Below are positions 54,274-64,000 of a stretch of DNA of 64,000 bases, piece by piece. A program made the translations under genes and the position numbers. The stretch spans positions 124,001-188,000 of the forward strand of contig NZ_BCRN01000012.1 of assembly GCF_001552615.1 (NCBI RefSeq). Reading direction: 5' to 3'. Below the pieces are notes generated by a model. That model was not told the DNA's origin and made no database searches. It was given only the letters and a program-made list of their open reading frames with translations. The stretch is from Millisia brevis NBRC 105863. Its GTDB lineage: Bacteria > Actinomycetota > Actinomycetes > Mycobacteriales > Mycobacteriaceae. Numbering within the stretch: position 1 is the stretch's first letter; the number at the start of each line of letters is the position of its first letter.

Positions 54274-55656
54274 CTATCGGCTGCCGCGGCCCGACTCGAC
54301 GGCGAGCCCCGCCATTATCTCGGCGACCGATCGCCCGGTCGAATGCGCTCCCGTCGCCGGCGCGCTGTCGTCCGATGCCGCGGCGGCGGATTCGTCGCGG
54401 TCGAGCGCGCCGTGGCGGGATTCGCCGTCCCCGGCGGAAGGCGCGCCGTGCCGTGATCCGGAATCGTCGGAGATGGTCACCCACTGCATCGGCGGGGCCG
54501 GCTCGTCCTCGGCCGGCGTGGTGGTCAAACGACGGCGGCGACGCGGAAGCGGGGCCTCCTCGCCCGAATCGTTGCGTGCGGACTCGTCCCGCGGGGAATC
54601 CGCCGACGCGGATGTCACCGGCACGGAAACAGCAGGCGCGGAAACAGCAGGCGCGGAAACGGCGGGGGTGGAAGCAGCCGGTGTGGAAACAGCGGGGGTG
54701 GAAGCAGCCGGTGTGGAAACAGCGGGGGTGGAAGCAGCCGGTGTGGAAACGGCAGGCGCGGAACCGGCCGGCGCGAAACCAGCGGATGCGGGAACGGCGG
54801 GCGAGCGATCGGCGGGCGCCGGATCGGTGGGCGCCTCGGGAAACGCGGGAGCGGCCGGCATCGGAATCGGTGCGCCGGTCGGGATCGGCATCACCACGGT
54901 CGGGTTGGACGAGGACGGATGCGGCACGGAGGACGGCCGCGGCGACCCGGGCGCCGGCGCGGCGGTCGGGCCCGCGGAGGCGGCCGGGCGAACCGTCGCG
55001 GGCGACACCGGGGCCGCCTGCGCCCAGCGGCTCGCACCGAAGCCGGCGTTCCGAGCGGCGGCCGGCTCATCGCCGGCGCCGTCCCCGGAGGGCACCACGG
55101 CGGTCTCGACGGTCACCGGCGGATCGTTCGGCGAGGCGAACGGCGGCCGGAAGGCCGGGGCCGGCTCGGACACGGCCGACGACCGCCCCCCGGCCAACTC
55201 CCGTGGCCCGTCGACGCCCAGGGCGACCTGATCCTCGGGCAGCCGACCCTCGTAGAGCATCTGGATGCTCTGCCTCAGGACGACCAATTCCGCCCGCAGC
55301 GCGCGCAGTTCGTCGCCCTCGAGCTCGTTCTCCTCGCGGACCTTCTTCTCGACCCCGAGTTCGTATTCGCGACGAGCCGCGACCTCACGCTCGAGTTCGA
55401 GCTGGTAGACGGTCTGCATATCGCGGACCCGGCTGCGATCGGCGGCCGATTCTCGGCGATAGCGCATCATCGCGAAAGCCCCCAGGACCGCCGCCCACAA
55501 TGCGCACACCACCCCCACGCGCAACAGCCGTGTATCCGTACTGAGCAACATCACCAAACTTGCCGCGACCCCCAGCACGACCACGGCGGTGAGCAAGACT
55601 TCCCCCGGACCGCGTCGATCACGACGCTTCGATGCGGTCCGCCCTGCCTCCGACAT
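54274..55656 (-). CDS. DUF6779-like membrane protein with repeat-rich C-terminus (Rv3604c position)
   Basis: A 460-aa protein. Two adjacent membrane helices at about residues 20-63 (VLLTAVVVLGVAASLVMLL, VGVVCALWAAVLGAFAMM), then a coiled coil (about 70-130, YQLELEREVAARREYELGVEKK) of the type seen in this mycobacterial family, then a long disordered region rich in Ala, Pro, Ser and Thr, with STPAASTPAV repeats at about 290-345. The ATG at 55656 (MSEAGRTASKRRD) is chosen just before the basic head and first helix. Function is unknown; the neighbours are folate genes. Confidence 0.75.
   Translation of the reverse strand: MSEAGRTASKRRDRRGPGEVLLTAVVVLGVAASLVMLLSTDTRLLRVGVVCALWAAVLGAFAMMRYRRESAADRSRVRDMQTVYQLELEREVAARREYELGVEKKVREENELEGDELRALRAELVVLRQSIQMLYEGRLPEDQVALGVDGPRELAGGRSSAVSEPAPAFRPPFASPNDPPVTVETAVVPSGDGAGDEPAAARNAGFGASRWAQAAPVSPATVRPAASAGPTAAPAPGSPRPSSVPHPSSSNPTVVMPIPTGAPIPMPAAPAFPEAPTDPAPADRSPAVPASAGFAPAGSAPAVSTPAASTPAVSTPAASTPAVSTPAASTPAVSAPAVSAPAVSVPVTSASADSPRDESARNDSGEEAPLPRRRRRLTTTPAEDEPAPPMQWVTISDDSGSRHGAPSAGDGESRHGALDRDESAAAASDDSAPATGAHSTGRSVAEIMAGLAVESGRGSR
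54620..54770. repeat. Tandem 30-bp repeats coding for STPAASTPAV
   Basis: Three near-identical 30-bp units containing GGAAACAGCGGGGGTGGAAG follow one another, flanked by 15-bp half-units reading GGAAACAGCAGGCGC. They encode the Ser-Thr-Pro-Ala-Val repeats of the protein above. Confidence 0.75.
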
Positions 55657-55706
55657 GCGGACCAGAGTAACGGTGCGGTATCGACGATGCCCGGCCGCCG
55701 CCGTCG

Positions 55707-56183
55707 TTAGGTTTCCGGTTCCTCGGGCGGATCGTCCGGTCGCCGGCAGCAATATTCGAGAAACAGTGCGGCAGCCACCAATACGATTCCCGCGATCGCG
55801 CCGAGCACCACGCCGGTCGTGTCCGCCGCGGCGGCGGTCAACCGGGATCGTTCGGGAAGGATGATCAGCAGCATGCCCAGCCAGATCCCGGCGGCACCGG
55901 CACCCAGCAACGCCGACGCCTTCGCCAGGATCAGCGCCCGCGCCGCGGTCAGCGGATGCAACTCGCTCGGCCCCGGTCCGATACGGCGACTGCCGACCCG
56001 CGAGCGGACCAGCAACGCCAACCCGACCAGGGCGGCGGCGACGATGTACAACGAGGCGCCCGCGTACGGGGGGATATGCGGCAGCGAGCCGTAGAACGCC
56101 CGCACCAGCATCCAGGACCCGGCGACGCAGGCGCAGAACACCAACAGCAGATCGACGGGGCGGGTCGGCCGCACGGGGGGCAT
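55707..56183 (-). CDS. DUF3180 membrane protein
   Basis: A 158-aa protein with four membrane helices (LLLVFCACVAGSWMLVRAF, SLYIVAAALVGLALLV, AALLGAGAAGIWLGMLL-like, VLGAIAGIVLVAAALFLEY), the DUF3180 pattern, including LHPLTAARALILAKASALLG between helices two and three. It is found next to folK in many actinobacteria (Rv3605c position); its role is not known. The ATG at 56183 overlaps the folK stop by one base. Confidence 0.88.
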   Translation of the reverse strand: MPPVRPTRPVDLLLVFCACVAGSWMLVRAFYGSLPHIPPYAGASLYIVAAALVGLALLVRSRVGSRRIGPGPSELHPLTAARALILAKASALLGAGAAGIWLGMLLIILPERSRLTAAAADTTGVVLGAIAGIVLVAAALFLEYCCRRPDDPPEEPET

Positions 56184-56716
56184 CAGGACCCCCGTACCGG
56201 ATCCGGCACGGTCGGTGCCGTCCACCCGTCGTCGGTGCGCACGACCGAGTCGCGGTCCGCCTCCGGCAGCTCGGTCAGCAACTGCGCGATCGCCACGTCG
56301 CGGCCGTCGACCGGTAGCGCGGCGTCGGGTTGGACCTCGAGCCACGGGATCAGGACGAAGGCTCGCAGATGGGCGCGCGGATGCGGAAGCGTCAGTTCCG
56401 GGTCGTCGCTGCGCACGTCGTCGCAGGTGATCACGTCGACGTCCAGGGTGCGCGGCCCCCAGCGGGTCACGCGGACTCGTTCCGCCCGCCGCTCCAGGTC
56501 GACCGCCAACTGCAACCAGTCGCGCGGCTCTGCGCCGGTGTCGCGGGCGATGACCACCCCGTTGTGGAAATCGGCCTGGTCGACCCCGCCCCACGGTGCG
56601 GTGCGATAGATCGACGAGGCGGCCACGAGCCGGCTGCCCAGCGATTCGACGACGGTCCGCAGGTGCCCGACACTGTCGCCGACGTTCGATCCGATCGACA
56701 ACACCGCGGTGCTCAT
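56183..56716 (-). CDS. folK: 2-amino-4-hydroxy-6-hydroxymethyldihydropteridine pyrophosphokinase
   Basis: The 177-aa HPPK transfers pyrophosphate from ATP to the pterin in folate synthesis. SIGSNVGDSVGHLRTVVESL is the N-terminal fold, SSIYRTAPWGGVDQADFHN the pterin-binding region, and RWGPRTLDVDVITCDD and LPHPRAHLRAFVLIPWLEV the conserved ATP-site block. ATG at 56716, overlapping folB by four bases. Confidence 0.96.
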   Translation of the reverse strand: MSTAVLSIGSNVGDSVGHLRTVVESLGSRLVAASSIYRTAPWGGVDQADFHNGVVIARDTGAEPRDWLQLAVDLERRAERVRVTRWGPRTLDVDVITCDDVRSDDPELTLPHPRAHLRAFVLIPWLEVQPDAALPVDGRDVAIAQLLTELPEADRDSVVRTDDGWTAPTVPDPVRGS

Positions 56717-57234
56717 CGGCCGCTCCCCACCGCGGGCGATCCGTCGCCGCCGGCCGCGGACGATCCGCCGGCGGGGCGGGCCGGGGTGCGGGTGACCACG
56801 ACCGCGACATCGTCGAAGCGATGCGGGATCGGGGCGGACGGCTTGTGCAGGGTGACCCGGACGCGGCGGATCCGTCCGTCCGCGGCCAGAACCGCGGCGG
56901 CAACCCGTTCGGCGACCGTCTCGATCAGGTCGACGGGATCTCCCCCGACCACGGCGACGACCACATCGGCGAGGTTCCCGTAGTCGACTGTGTCGGCCAG
57001 GTCATCGCTCGCCGCGGCCGCCCGCAGGTCGGTCCACACGACCAGGTCGACCACGAAGTCCTGCCCGTCGCGCTTCTCGTGGGCGAAGACCCCGTGGTGT
57101 CCGCGAACGACCAGGCCGGTCAGCTCGATGTGGTCGGAACCGATGTCGTGGACACTACGGCCCGCCTGTCCCGGGCCCGCCTGTCCCGGGCCCGCCTGTC
57201 CCGGGCCCGCCTGTCCCGCGCCCGACTCAACCAT
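56713..57234 (-). CDS. folB: Dihydroneopterin aldolase
   Basis: The 173-aa protein has a folate core (residues 30-155) with DHIELTGLVVRGHHGVFAHEKRDGQ (pterin-binding), DTVDYGNLADVVVAVVGG and the family end VRVTLHKPSAPIPHRFDDVAV. FolB makes 6-hydroxymethyl-dihydropterin from dihydroneopterin. It has an unusual N-terminal repeat (GQAGP four times) encoded by 15-bp tandem repeats, and a disordered Gly/Ser C-terminal tail. The ATG at 57234 overlaps folP by eight bases. Confidence 0.94.
   Translation of the reverse strand: MVESGAGQAGPGQAGPGQAGPGQAGRSVHDIGSDHIELTGLVVRGHHGVFAHEKRDGQDFVVDLVVWTDLRAAAASDDLADTVDYGNLADVVVAVVGGDPVDLIETVAERVAAAVLAADGRIRRVRVTLHKPSAPIPHRFDDVAVVVTRTPARPAGGSSAAGGDGSPAVGSGR
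57161..57220. repeat. Four 15-bp tandem repeats in the folB 5' end
   Basis: CCCGCCTGTCCCGGG is repeated four times in a row (57161-57175, 57176-57190, 57191-57205, and 57206-57220 with one change near the end). It encodes the GQAGP repeats at the FolB N-terminus. Confidence 0.92.
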
Positions 57235-58102
57235 CCGTGCCCCCGTCCCCCGGTTCATCCCAGCGTGCCACCGTCGCCAAGGCGTCGACGGTCGCACGCA
57301 CGTCGTGGACCCGAACGCCCCATACCCCGTCGCGGGCGGCCAGCGCGGAGATCGTCGCGGTGGCGACGTCCCGTTCGCGCGGCGGCCGGGCCTCGCCCGC
57401 CGCGTCCGCGAGCAGCGACCCGAGAAAGCGTTTGCGCGATGCTCCGATCAGCAACGGAAATCCGAGCCCGACCAGTCGCGGCAGGGCGCGCAGCAGTTGC
57501 CAGTTGTGGGCGGCGGTCTTCGCGAAACCCAATCCGGGGTCCAGCACGAGGGCATCGGTCGCCACCCCGGCGGCGACGGCCCGATCGACCTGGCGCAACA
57601 GCTCGGTCGTCACGTCGGCCACGACGTCGTCGTAGCTGGTCATCGTGGTGCCGGCGGTGTGGACGTAGTCCGCGGACGACCGCCAGTGCATCAAGATCCA
57701 CGGCACGGCGAGGTCGGCGACCACGGCGGCCATCTCCGGGTCGGCGCGGCCGCCGGAGACATCGTTGATCACCGCCGCCCCGGCCTCGACCGCGGCGGCG
57801 GCGACCGACGCGCGCATCGTGTCGACGCTGACGACCAGCCCCGCGTTCGACAGTTCCCGGATGACCGGCAGCACCCGCTCGCGTTCGGTGTCCGGGTCGA
57901 TCCGGACCGCTCCCGGACGGGTCGACTCGCCACCGATGTCGATCAGATCGGCACCCGCGGCGCGCAGTTCGAGGGCATGCGCGACGGCGGCGCCGGTATC
58001 GAGGTAGCGGCCTCCGTCGGAGAACGAGTCGGCGGTGACGTTGAGGACCCCCATCACCACCGGTCGACCGGGACCGGGGAGCACACCGCCGGCACCGGTC
58101 AC
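57227..58102 (-). CDS. folP: Dihydropteroate synthase
   Basis: The 291-aa TIM-barrel enzyme joins pABA and the pterin pyrophosphate; it is the sulfonamide target. [16 protein letters not shown] (first signature), [16 protein letters not shown] (second signature), [27 protein letters not shown] and GASRKRFLG are all conserved. The GTG start at 58102 overlaps the folE stop by four bases. It appears to be FolP1, the functional paralogue, because all motifs are intact. Confidence 0.96.
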   Translation of the reverse strand: MTGAGGVLPGPGRPVVMGVLNVTADSFSDGGRYLDTGAAVAHALELRAAGADLIDIGGESTRPGAVRIDPDTERERVLPVIRELSNAGLVVSVDTMRASVAAAAVEAGAAVINDVSGGRADPEMAAVVADLAVPWILMHWRSSADYVHTAGTTMTSYDDVVADVTTELLRQVDRAVAAGVATDALVLDPGLGFAKTAAHNWQLLRALPRLVGLGFPLLIGASRKRFLGSLLADAAGEARPPRERDVATATISALAARDGVWGVRVHDVRATVDALATVARWDEPGDGGTDG

Positions 58103-58749
58103 GAGCGAAGGATCAACGACAGCGCCTCGGAGCGCGAGGCGACCGACGTCTGCAGGATCCCGCGCACCGCGGAGGTCGTGGTGGTGGCTCCGGGCTTGCG
58201 GATTCCGCGCATCGCCATGCACAGATGCTCGGCCTCGATCACCACGATCGCGCCGCGCGGCTCGAGCTTGCGCATGATCGCGTTGACCACCTGGGAGGTC
58301 AGTCGCTCCTGGACCTGCGGCCGCTTGGCGTAGAGATCGACCAGGCGGGCGAGCTTGGACAGCCCGGTGATCCGACCGGATTCGCCCGGGATGTACCCGA
58401 CGTGCGCGACGCCGCGGAACGACACCAGGTGATGCTCACAGGTCGAGTAGAGCGGGATATCGCGGACCAGGACCAGCTCGCTGTGCTCCTCGTCGAACGC
58501 GGTCTCGAGCACCTCGTCCGGGTTGGTGTACAGGCCGGCGAAGATCTCCCGGTAGCTGCGCGCCACCCGGGCGGGAGTCTCGCGCAGACCCTCCCGATCC
58601 GGGTCCTCGCCCACCGCGATCAACAGTTCCCGCACCGCGCGCTCGGCACGTTCGGCGTCATAAACCGCCCCGGTCGACGGCACCACTGCCGGCTCGTCGG
58701 GATCGAAGTCATCTTTCGACACGGCGACCATTCTGTCTGTCGGTGGCAT
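58099..58749 (-). CDS. folE: GTP cyclohydrolase I
   Basis: The 216-aa first enzyme of folate synthesis has [21 protein letters not shown] (zinc Cys and catalytic His), [20 protein letters not shown] (QE signature) and [14 protein letters not shown] (second zinc Cys). Its N-terminus is slightly extended; an ATG at 58731 is an alternative. It starts 114 bp after ftsH ends and leads the folE-folP-folB-folK operon. Confidence 0.96.
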   Translation of the reverse strand: MPPTDRMVAVSKDDFDPDEPAVVPSTGAVYDAERAERAVRELLIAVGEDPDREGLRETPARVARSYREIFAGLYTNPDEVLETAFDEEHSELVLVRDIPLYSTCEHHLVSFRGVAHVGYIPGESGRITGLSKLARLVDLYAKRPQVQERLTSQVVNAIMRKLEPRGAIVVIEAEHLCMAMRGIRKPGATTTTSAVRGILQTSVASRSEALSLILRS

Positions 58750-58862
58750 CGGGATCTCCGCCGGGCCGGCCGGAGCCGCCCGGCGGGGCGACCTCCGGCC
58801 GGTGGGTGTCGTGTCCGATACGCGGCTCGATAGGCGATCGGCTCACGGATGATGCGGGCGGA

Positions 58863-61499
<2,637 letters not shown>

Positions 61500-61851
61500 G
61501 ACCCGATCACCTGTCCCTTCGTCTCGACGCGTTCCGTCGGCTCGACCGCAGGGCCGGCCACGGGAACGCCGTCGCAGCGACGTGGAGAAACCGAGGTCCT
61601 CGGAAGCACGGAAATCGACGCCTTTCGCAAGTATGCGTGGACAGCCGCCGGTTCGCGGGCGATCCCGGGGCAGGATGCCAGGCTACCGCGCCGGGTCGAA
61701 CCTGCTCGCACACCAGTCGAACGAGCGGTCGACACGACCTGTTCCCCGGACGGCCACTATCTGCTCACTGTTCGCTCTGAGCATGACTGACCCACCACTG
61801 CCGACGGGCCCCGCCGGTCCGGGCGCGATCAGCCGCCGCAGACCCGAGGGG
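61500..61851. promoter_or_regulatory. Intergenic region between hpt and ftsH (no gene)
   Basis: 352 bp between the hpt stop and the ftsH start. It must carry the ftsH promoter. Small open frames in it have no ribosome site and no family features, so I see nothing coding. Confidence 0.4.
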
Positions 61852-62427
61852 TCAGCCGCCGTAGACGGCGGGCGACAGGGTGCCGATATAGGGCAGGTCA
61901 CGGTAGCGCTCGTCGTAGTCGAGCCCATAGCCGACGACAAATTCGTTCGGGATGTCGAAGCCGACGTAGGCGACCTCGACATCGACCTTGACCGCGTCGG
62001 GCTTGCGCAGCAGGGTGACGACCTCGAGCGAGGCCGGATGCCGCGACTGCAGGTTGCGCAACAGCCAGGACAGCGTCAGCCCGGAGTCGATGATGTCCTC
62101 GACGATCAGCACGCGGCGACCCTCGATATGCCGATCGAGATCCTTGAGGATGCGCACCACCCCGGAGGAGGTGGTCGACGAACCGTAGGACGAGACCGCC
62201 ATGAACTCGAGCTGGGTGGGCAGCGGCAACGCGCGGGCGAAGTCGGTCATGAACATCACCGCACCCTTGAGCACGCCGATCAACAGCAGGTCACCCTCGG
62301 GGGCCTCCGCCGGATACCGCTCGGCGATCTCGATGGCCAGCTCCGCGATCCGCTCCTGGATGCGTTCCTCGGTCACCAGAACCGAGGCGATGTCGTCCTT
62401 GTAATAGTCGCCCGCGGTCACCGGCAT
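61852..62427 (-). CDS. hpt: Hypoxanthine phosphoribosyltransferase
   Basis: The 191-aa purine-salvage enzyme has [17 protein letters not shown], the PRPP-binding loop, [19 protein letters not shown] near the N-terminus, and [20 protein letters not shown] near the C-terminus, all typical of Hpt. The ATG at 62427 has GGAAGGG directly upstream; the longer frame is not needed. It lies between tilS and ftsH as in other actinobacteria. Confidence 0.96.
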   Translation of the reverse strand: MPVTAGDYYKDDIASVLVTEERIQERIAELAIEIAERYPAEAPEGDLLLIGVLKGAVMFMTDFARALPLPTQLEFMAVSSYGSSTTSSGVVRILKDLDRHIEGRRVLIVEDIIDSGLTLSWLLRNLQSRHPASLEVVTLLRKPDAVKVDVEVAYVGFDIPNEFVVGYGLDYDERYRDLPYIGTLSPAVYGG

Positions 62428-62516
62428 CCCTTCCACCCGTCGGTCACGTCGTGCTGGTCGCACCCTGCCGATCCGGTGGCACCGGATCGGCGTGGCCATC
62501 ACCGGCGGCGCCGCTG

Positions 62517-63494
62517 TTATCGGTCGGCCGGCTCGACGATCAGCCTGCCATGTCGACGCGTCACCACCAACCGGGCGCGCGGACCGCCACCGGCCACCGC
62601 GACCGCGCCCTGCCCGCGCCAGCGGCCGATCAGATCGTCGATCGCACGCAATTGCCGGTCGGTGAACGACGAGGTCCCCCGGTCGAGCAGCCAGCGGCGC
62701 AGAATGCGACGGCGCAGCGGCGGCGGGATCGGTTCGAGCCGCTCGATCGGCAGGTCGGCGGCGGGCTGGTCGGCGATCATTCGCAGCTGCTCGGCCGCCA
62801 TCGCGTCGAGCATCCGCTCGTCTTCGTCGATGCGGATTGCGGTGCGCGCCAACGCTTCCGCCACTCCCCCACCGAGCGCGTCCTCCAGGGCGGGCAGGAT
62901 CTCGTGACGCAGCCGCACCCGCGTGAACCGTCGATCACGGTTGTGCGGATCGTGCCAGGGCTCGACTCCGAGATCGGCGCACATCACGTGGGTATCGGCG
63001 CGGCGCACCCCGAGCAGCGGGCGCCCCCAGGGCGCCTCCCAGGGGCGCATCCCGGACACCGATCCCGGGCCGGAACCACGGCCGAATCCGAGCAGCACCG
63101 TCTCGGCCTGATCGTCGAGAGTGTGACCAAGCAGTACCGCTCGACCGGCCCGGCGGGCGTCGAGAGCCTCGTATCGGGCCCGCCTGGCGGCGGCTTCGAG
63201 GCCGCCGGAGCCGGCCACATCGACCGTCACCACCGTCGCCCGCGCGCCGAGGACGTCGGCGATCCGAGCGGCGGCCAGAGCGACCTCCCGCGACCCTTCC
63301 TGCAGACCGTGGTCGACGACGATCGCCTCGGTGGTGCCGGCCTCGGCCACGGCCGCGGCGAGCAGCGCGACCGAGTCGGGCCCTCCGGAGAGCGCGACCA
63401 CCGGCGGGAGCGTCTCGTCCCGCTCGGCCCACCAGACGCGTACCGCCCTCCGGATCGCCAGGACGGCCGGTGTTTCCGGCAGCCGCCCCGACAT
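62517..63494 (-). CDS. tilS: tRNA(Ile)-lysidine synthetase
   Basis: The 325-aa N-type PP-ATPase converts C34 of tRNA-Ile(CAU) to lysidine. [15 protein letters not shown] is the PP-loop, [42 protein letters not shown] and [17 protein letters not shown] are conserved. The length matches the mycobacterial enzyme. The ATG at 63494 lies eight bases after the upstream stop; an ATG at 63527 would overlap that gene. Only the short mycobacterial C-terminal domain is present. Confidence 0.95.
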   Translation of the reverse strand: MSGRLPETPAVLAIRRAVRVWWAERDETLPPVVALSGGPDSVALLAAAVAEAGTTEAIVVDHGLQEGSREVALAAARIADVLGARATVVTVDVAGSGGLEAAARRARYEALDARRAGRAVLLGHTLDDQAETVLLGFGRGSGPGSVSGMRPWEAPWGRPLLGVRRADTHVMCADLGVEPWHDPHNRDRRFTRVRLRHEILPALEDALGGGVAEALARTAIRIDEDERMLDAMAAEQLRMIADQPAADLPIERLEPIPPPLRRRILRRWLLDRGTSSFTDRQLRAIDDLIGRWRGQGAVAVAGGGPRARLVVTRRHGRLIVEPADR

Positions 63495-63502
63495 CGGATC
63501 GG

Positions 63503-64000
63503 TCAGCCGAGCACCCGGTCGACCCATAGCTGCGGCTTCTCGATTTCGGTCAGGCGCGGCAGGGTCGTCGCGTCGGTCCACACCGTATTGAACCGCTCCA
63601 TCCCCACCTGCTCGACGACGGCGTCGACGAAGACCTTGCCGCGCAGATATTGGGACATCTTGACGTCGAGCCCCAGGATCGCGCGGACCAGTCGCTGCAG
63701 CGGCGAGCGGTGCACCCGTCGACGATTGTCGAAGGCGGCGCGAATATCGCCGACCGTCGGAACCACCTGCGGGCCGACGGCGTCCATCACGTGGTCGGCG
63801 TGCCCCTCGAGCAGGGTGCCCAGCGCCAGCATGTTGTCGATCGCCTGACGCTGCTCGGGGTCGCGGGTGGCGCGCAGGATTCCGACCATCCCGCCCATGC
63901 CGTCCCCGTCGGGGTTGTCGGCGCCGGCGCGGTCGGCGCGGATCGCGGCGGTCAGCCGTTCGACGAGCTGTCCGATCGGCACGTCCACCGGTTCGACCAG
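63503..64000 (-). CDS. DUF2342 zinc-dependent metalloprotease (C-terminal part, runs off the window)
   Basis: The frame is open to the right edge, so only the last ~165 residues are visible. Sequence such as ALGTLLEGHADHVMDAVGPQ, RSPLQRLVRAILGLDVKMSQYLRGK and MERFNTVWTDATTLPRLTEI matches the Rv3626c/DUF2342 family of zincin-like proteins found next to tilS in actinobacteria. EGHADH carries the His/Glu-like metal site. The ATG codons inside are internal, not starts. Confidence 0.9.
   Translation of the reverse strand: MVEPVDVPIGQLVERLTAAIRADRAGADNPDGDGMGGMVGILRATRDPEQRQAIDNMLALGTLLEGHADHVMDAVGPQVVPTVGDIRAAFDNRRRVHRSPLQRLVRAILGLDVKMSQYLRGKVFVDAVVEQVGMERFNTVWTDATTLPRLTEIEKPQLWVDRVLG

Noticed and set aside
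57161-57220. Possible direct-repeat binding site in the folP-folB overlap
   Set aside because: The 15-bp units are in frame and translated as GQAGP, so a coding tandem repeat explains them.

Overview
The window is high-GC actinobacterial DNA from the Mycobacteriales, most likely a mycolic-acid-bearing relative of Gordonia, Williamsia or Nocardia. The support is direct: an Lsr2 nucleoid protein, a MhuD-type heme-degrading enzyme, a hemophore-like secreted protein, ClpC, and the long block lsr2-lysS-coaX-panC-DUF2520-DUF6779-DUF3180-folK-folB-folP-folE-ftsH-hpt-tilS-DUF2342 in the order known from Mycobacterium tuberculosis (around Rv3591c to Rv3626c). I see no tRNA, rRNA, transposase, phage gene or CRISPR array.

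Left part (1 to about 31.9 kb): an accessory cell-surface region. It holds a flippase-like membrane protein cut by the window edge, an HxxxD acyltransferase-like protein, a WcaF-type acetyltransferase / GT4 / DUF218 operon, an Hsp70-like membrane protein, a Wzb-type phosphatase, small membrane proteins, and a 10.1-kb three-module NRPS (C-A-T x3, TE) followed by a second DUF218 protein. Divergent from the NRPS is a DUF4012 protein. Next comes a typical polysaccharide locus: Wzy/O-antigen ligase-like polymerase, Wzx flippase, acetyltransferase, two GT4 enzymes, a WecG/TagA transferase, then gmd and fcl for GDP-L-fucose. Base composition falls noticeably between about 20 and 29.8 kb, which suggests transfer. 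Together these genes could make, decorate and export a fucose-containing surface glycan, possibly linked with an acylated tripeptide; that link is inference.

Middle part (32 to 45 kb): two tandem paralogous envelope proteins of unknown function (one with a membrane anchor, one a lipoprotein), an alpha/beta hydrolase divergent from mhuD, a cobalamin riboswitch controlling the cobalt transporter pair cbtB-cbtA, an NAD(P)-binding protein, a MASE1-like/PAS/GGDEF/EAL cyclic-di-GMP protein, a methyltransferase, a zinc-ribbon thioredoxin, a proline-rich membrane protein and a DUF1540 cysteine-rich protein.

Right part (45 to 64 kb): conserved housekeeping genes, nearly all on the minus strand. These are clpC (tandem terminators), lsr2, lysS, a rhodanese/cysteine dioxygenase pair, coaX and panC (with no panD between them and unusual coaX motifs), the folate genes folK-folB-folP-folE, ftsH, hpt, tilS and the C-terminal end of a DUF2342 zincin. 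Several of these proteins carry low-complexity tails or heads encoded by tandem repeats (folB, the DUF2520 protein, the DUF6779 protein, ftsH).
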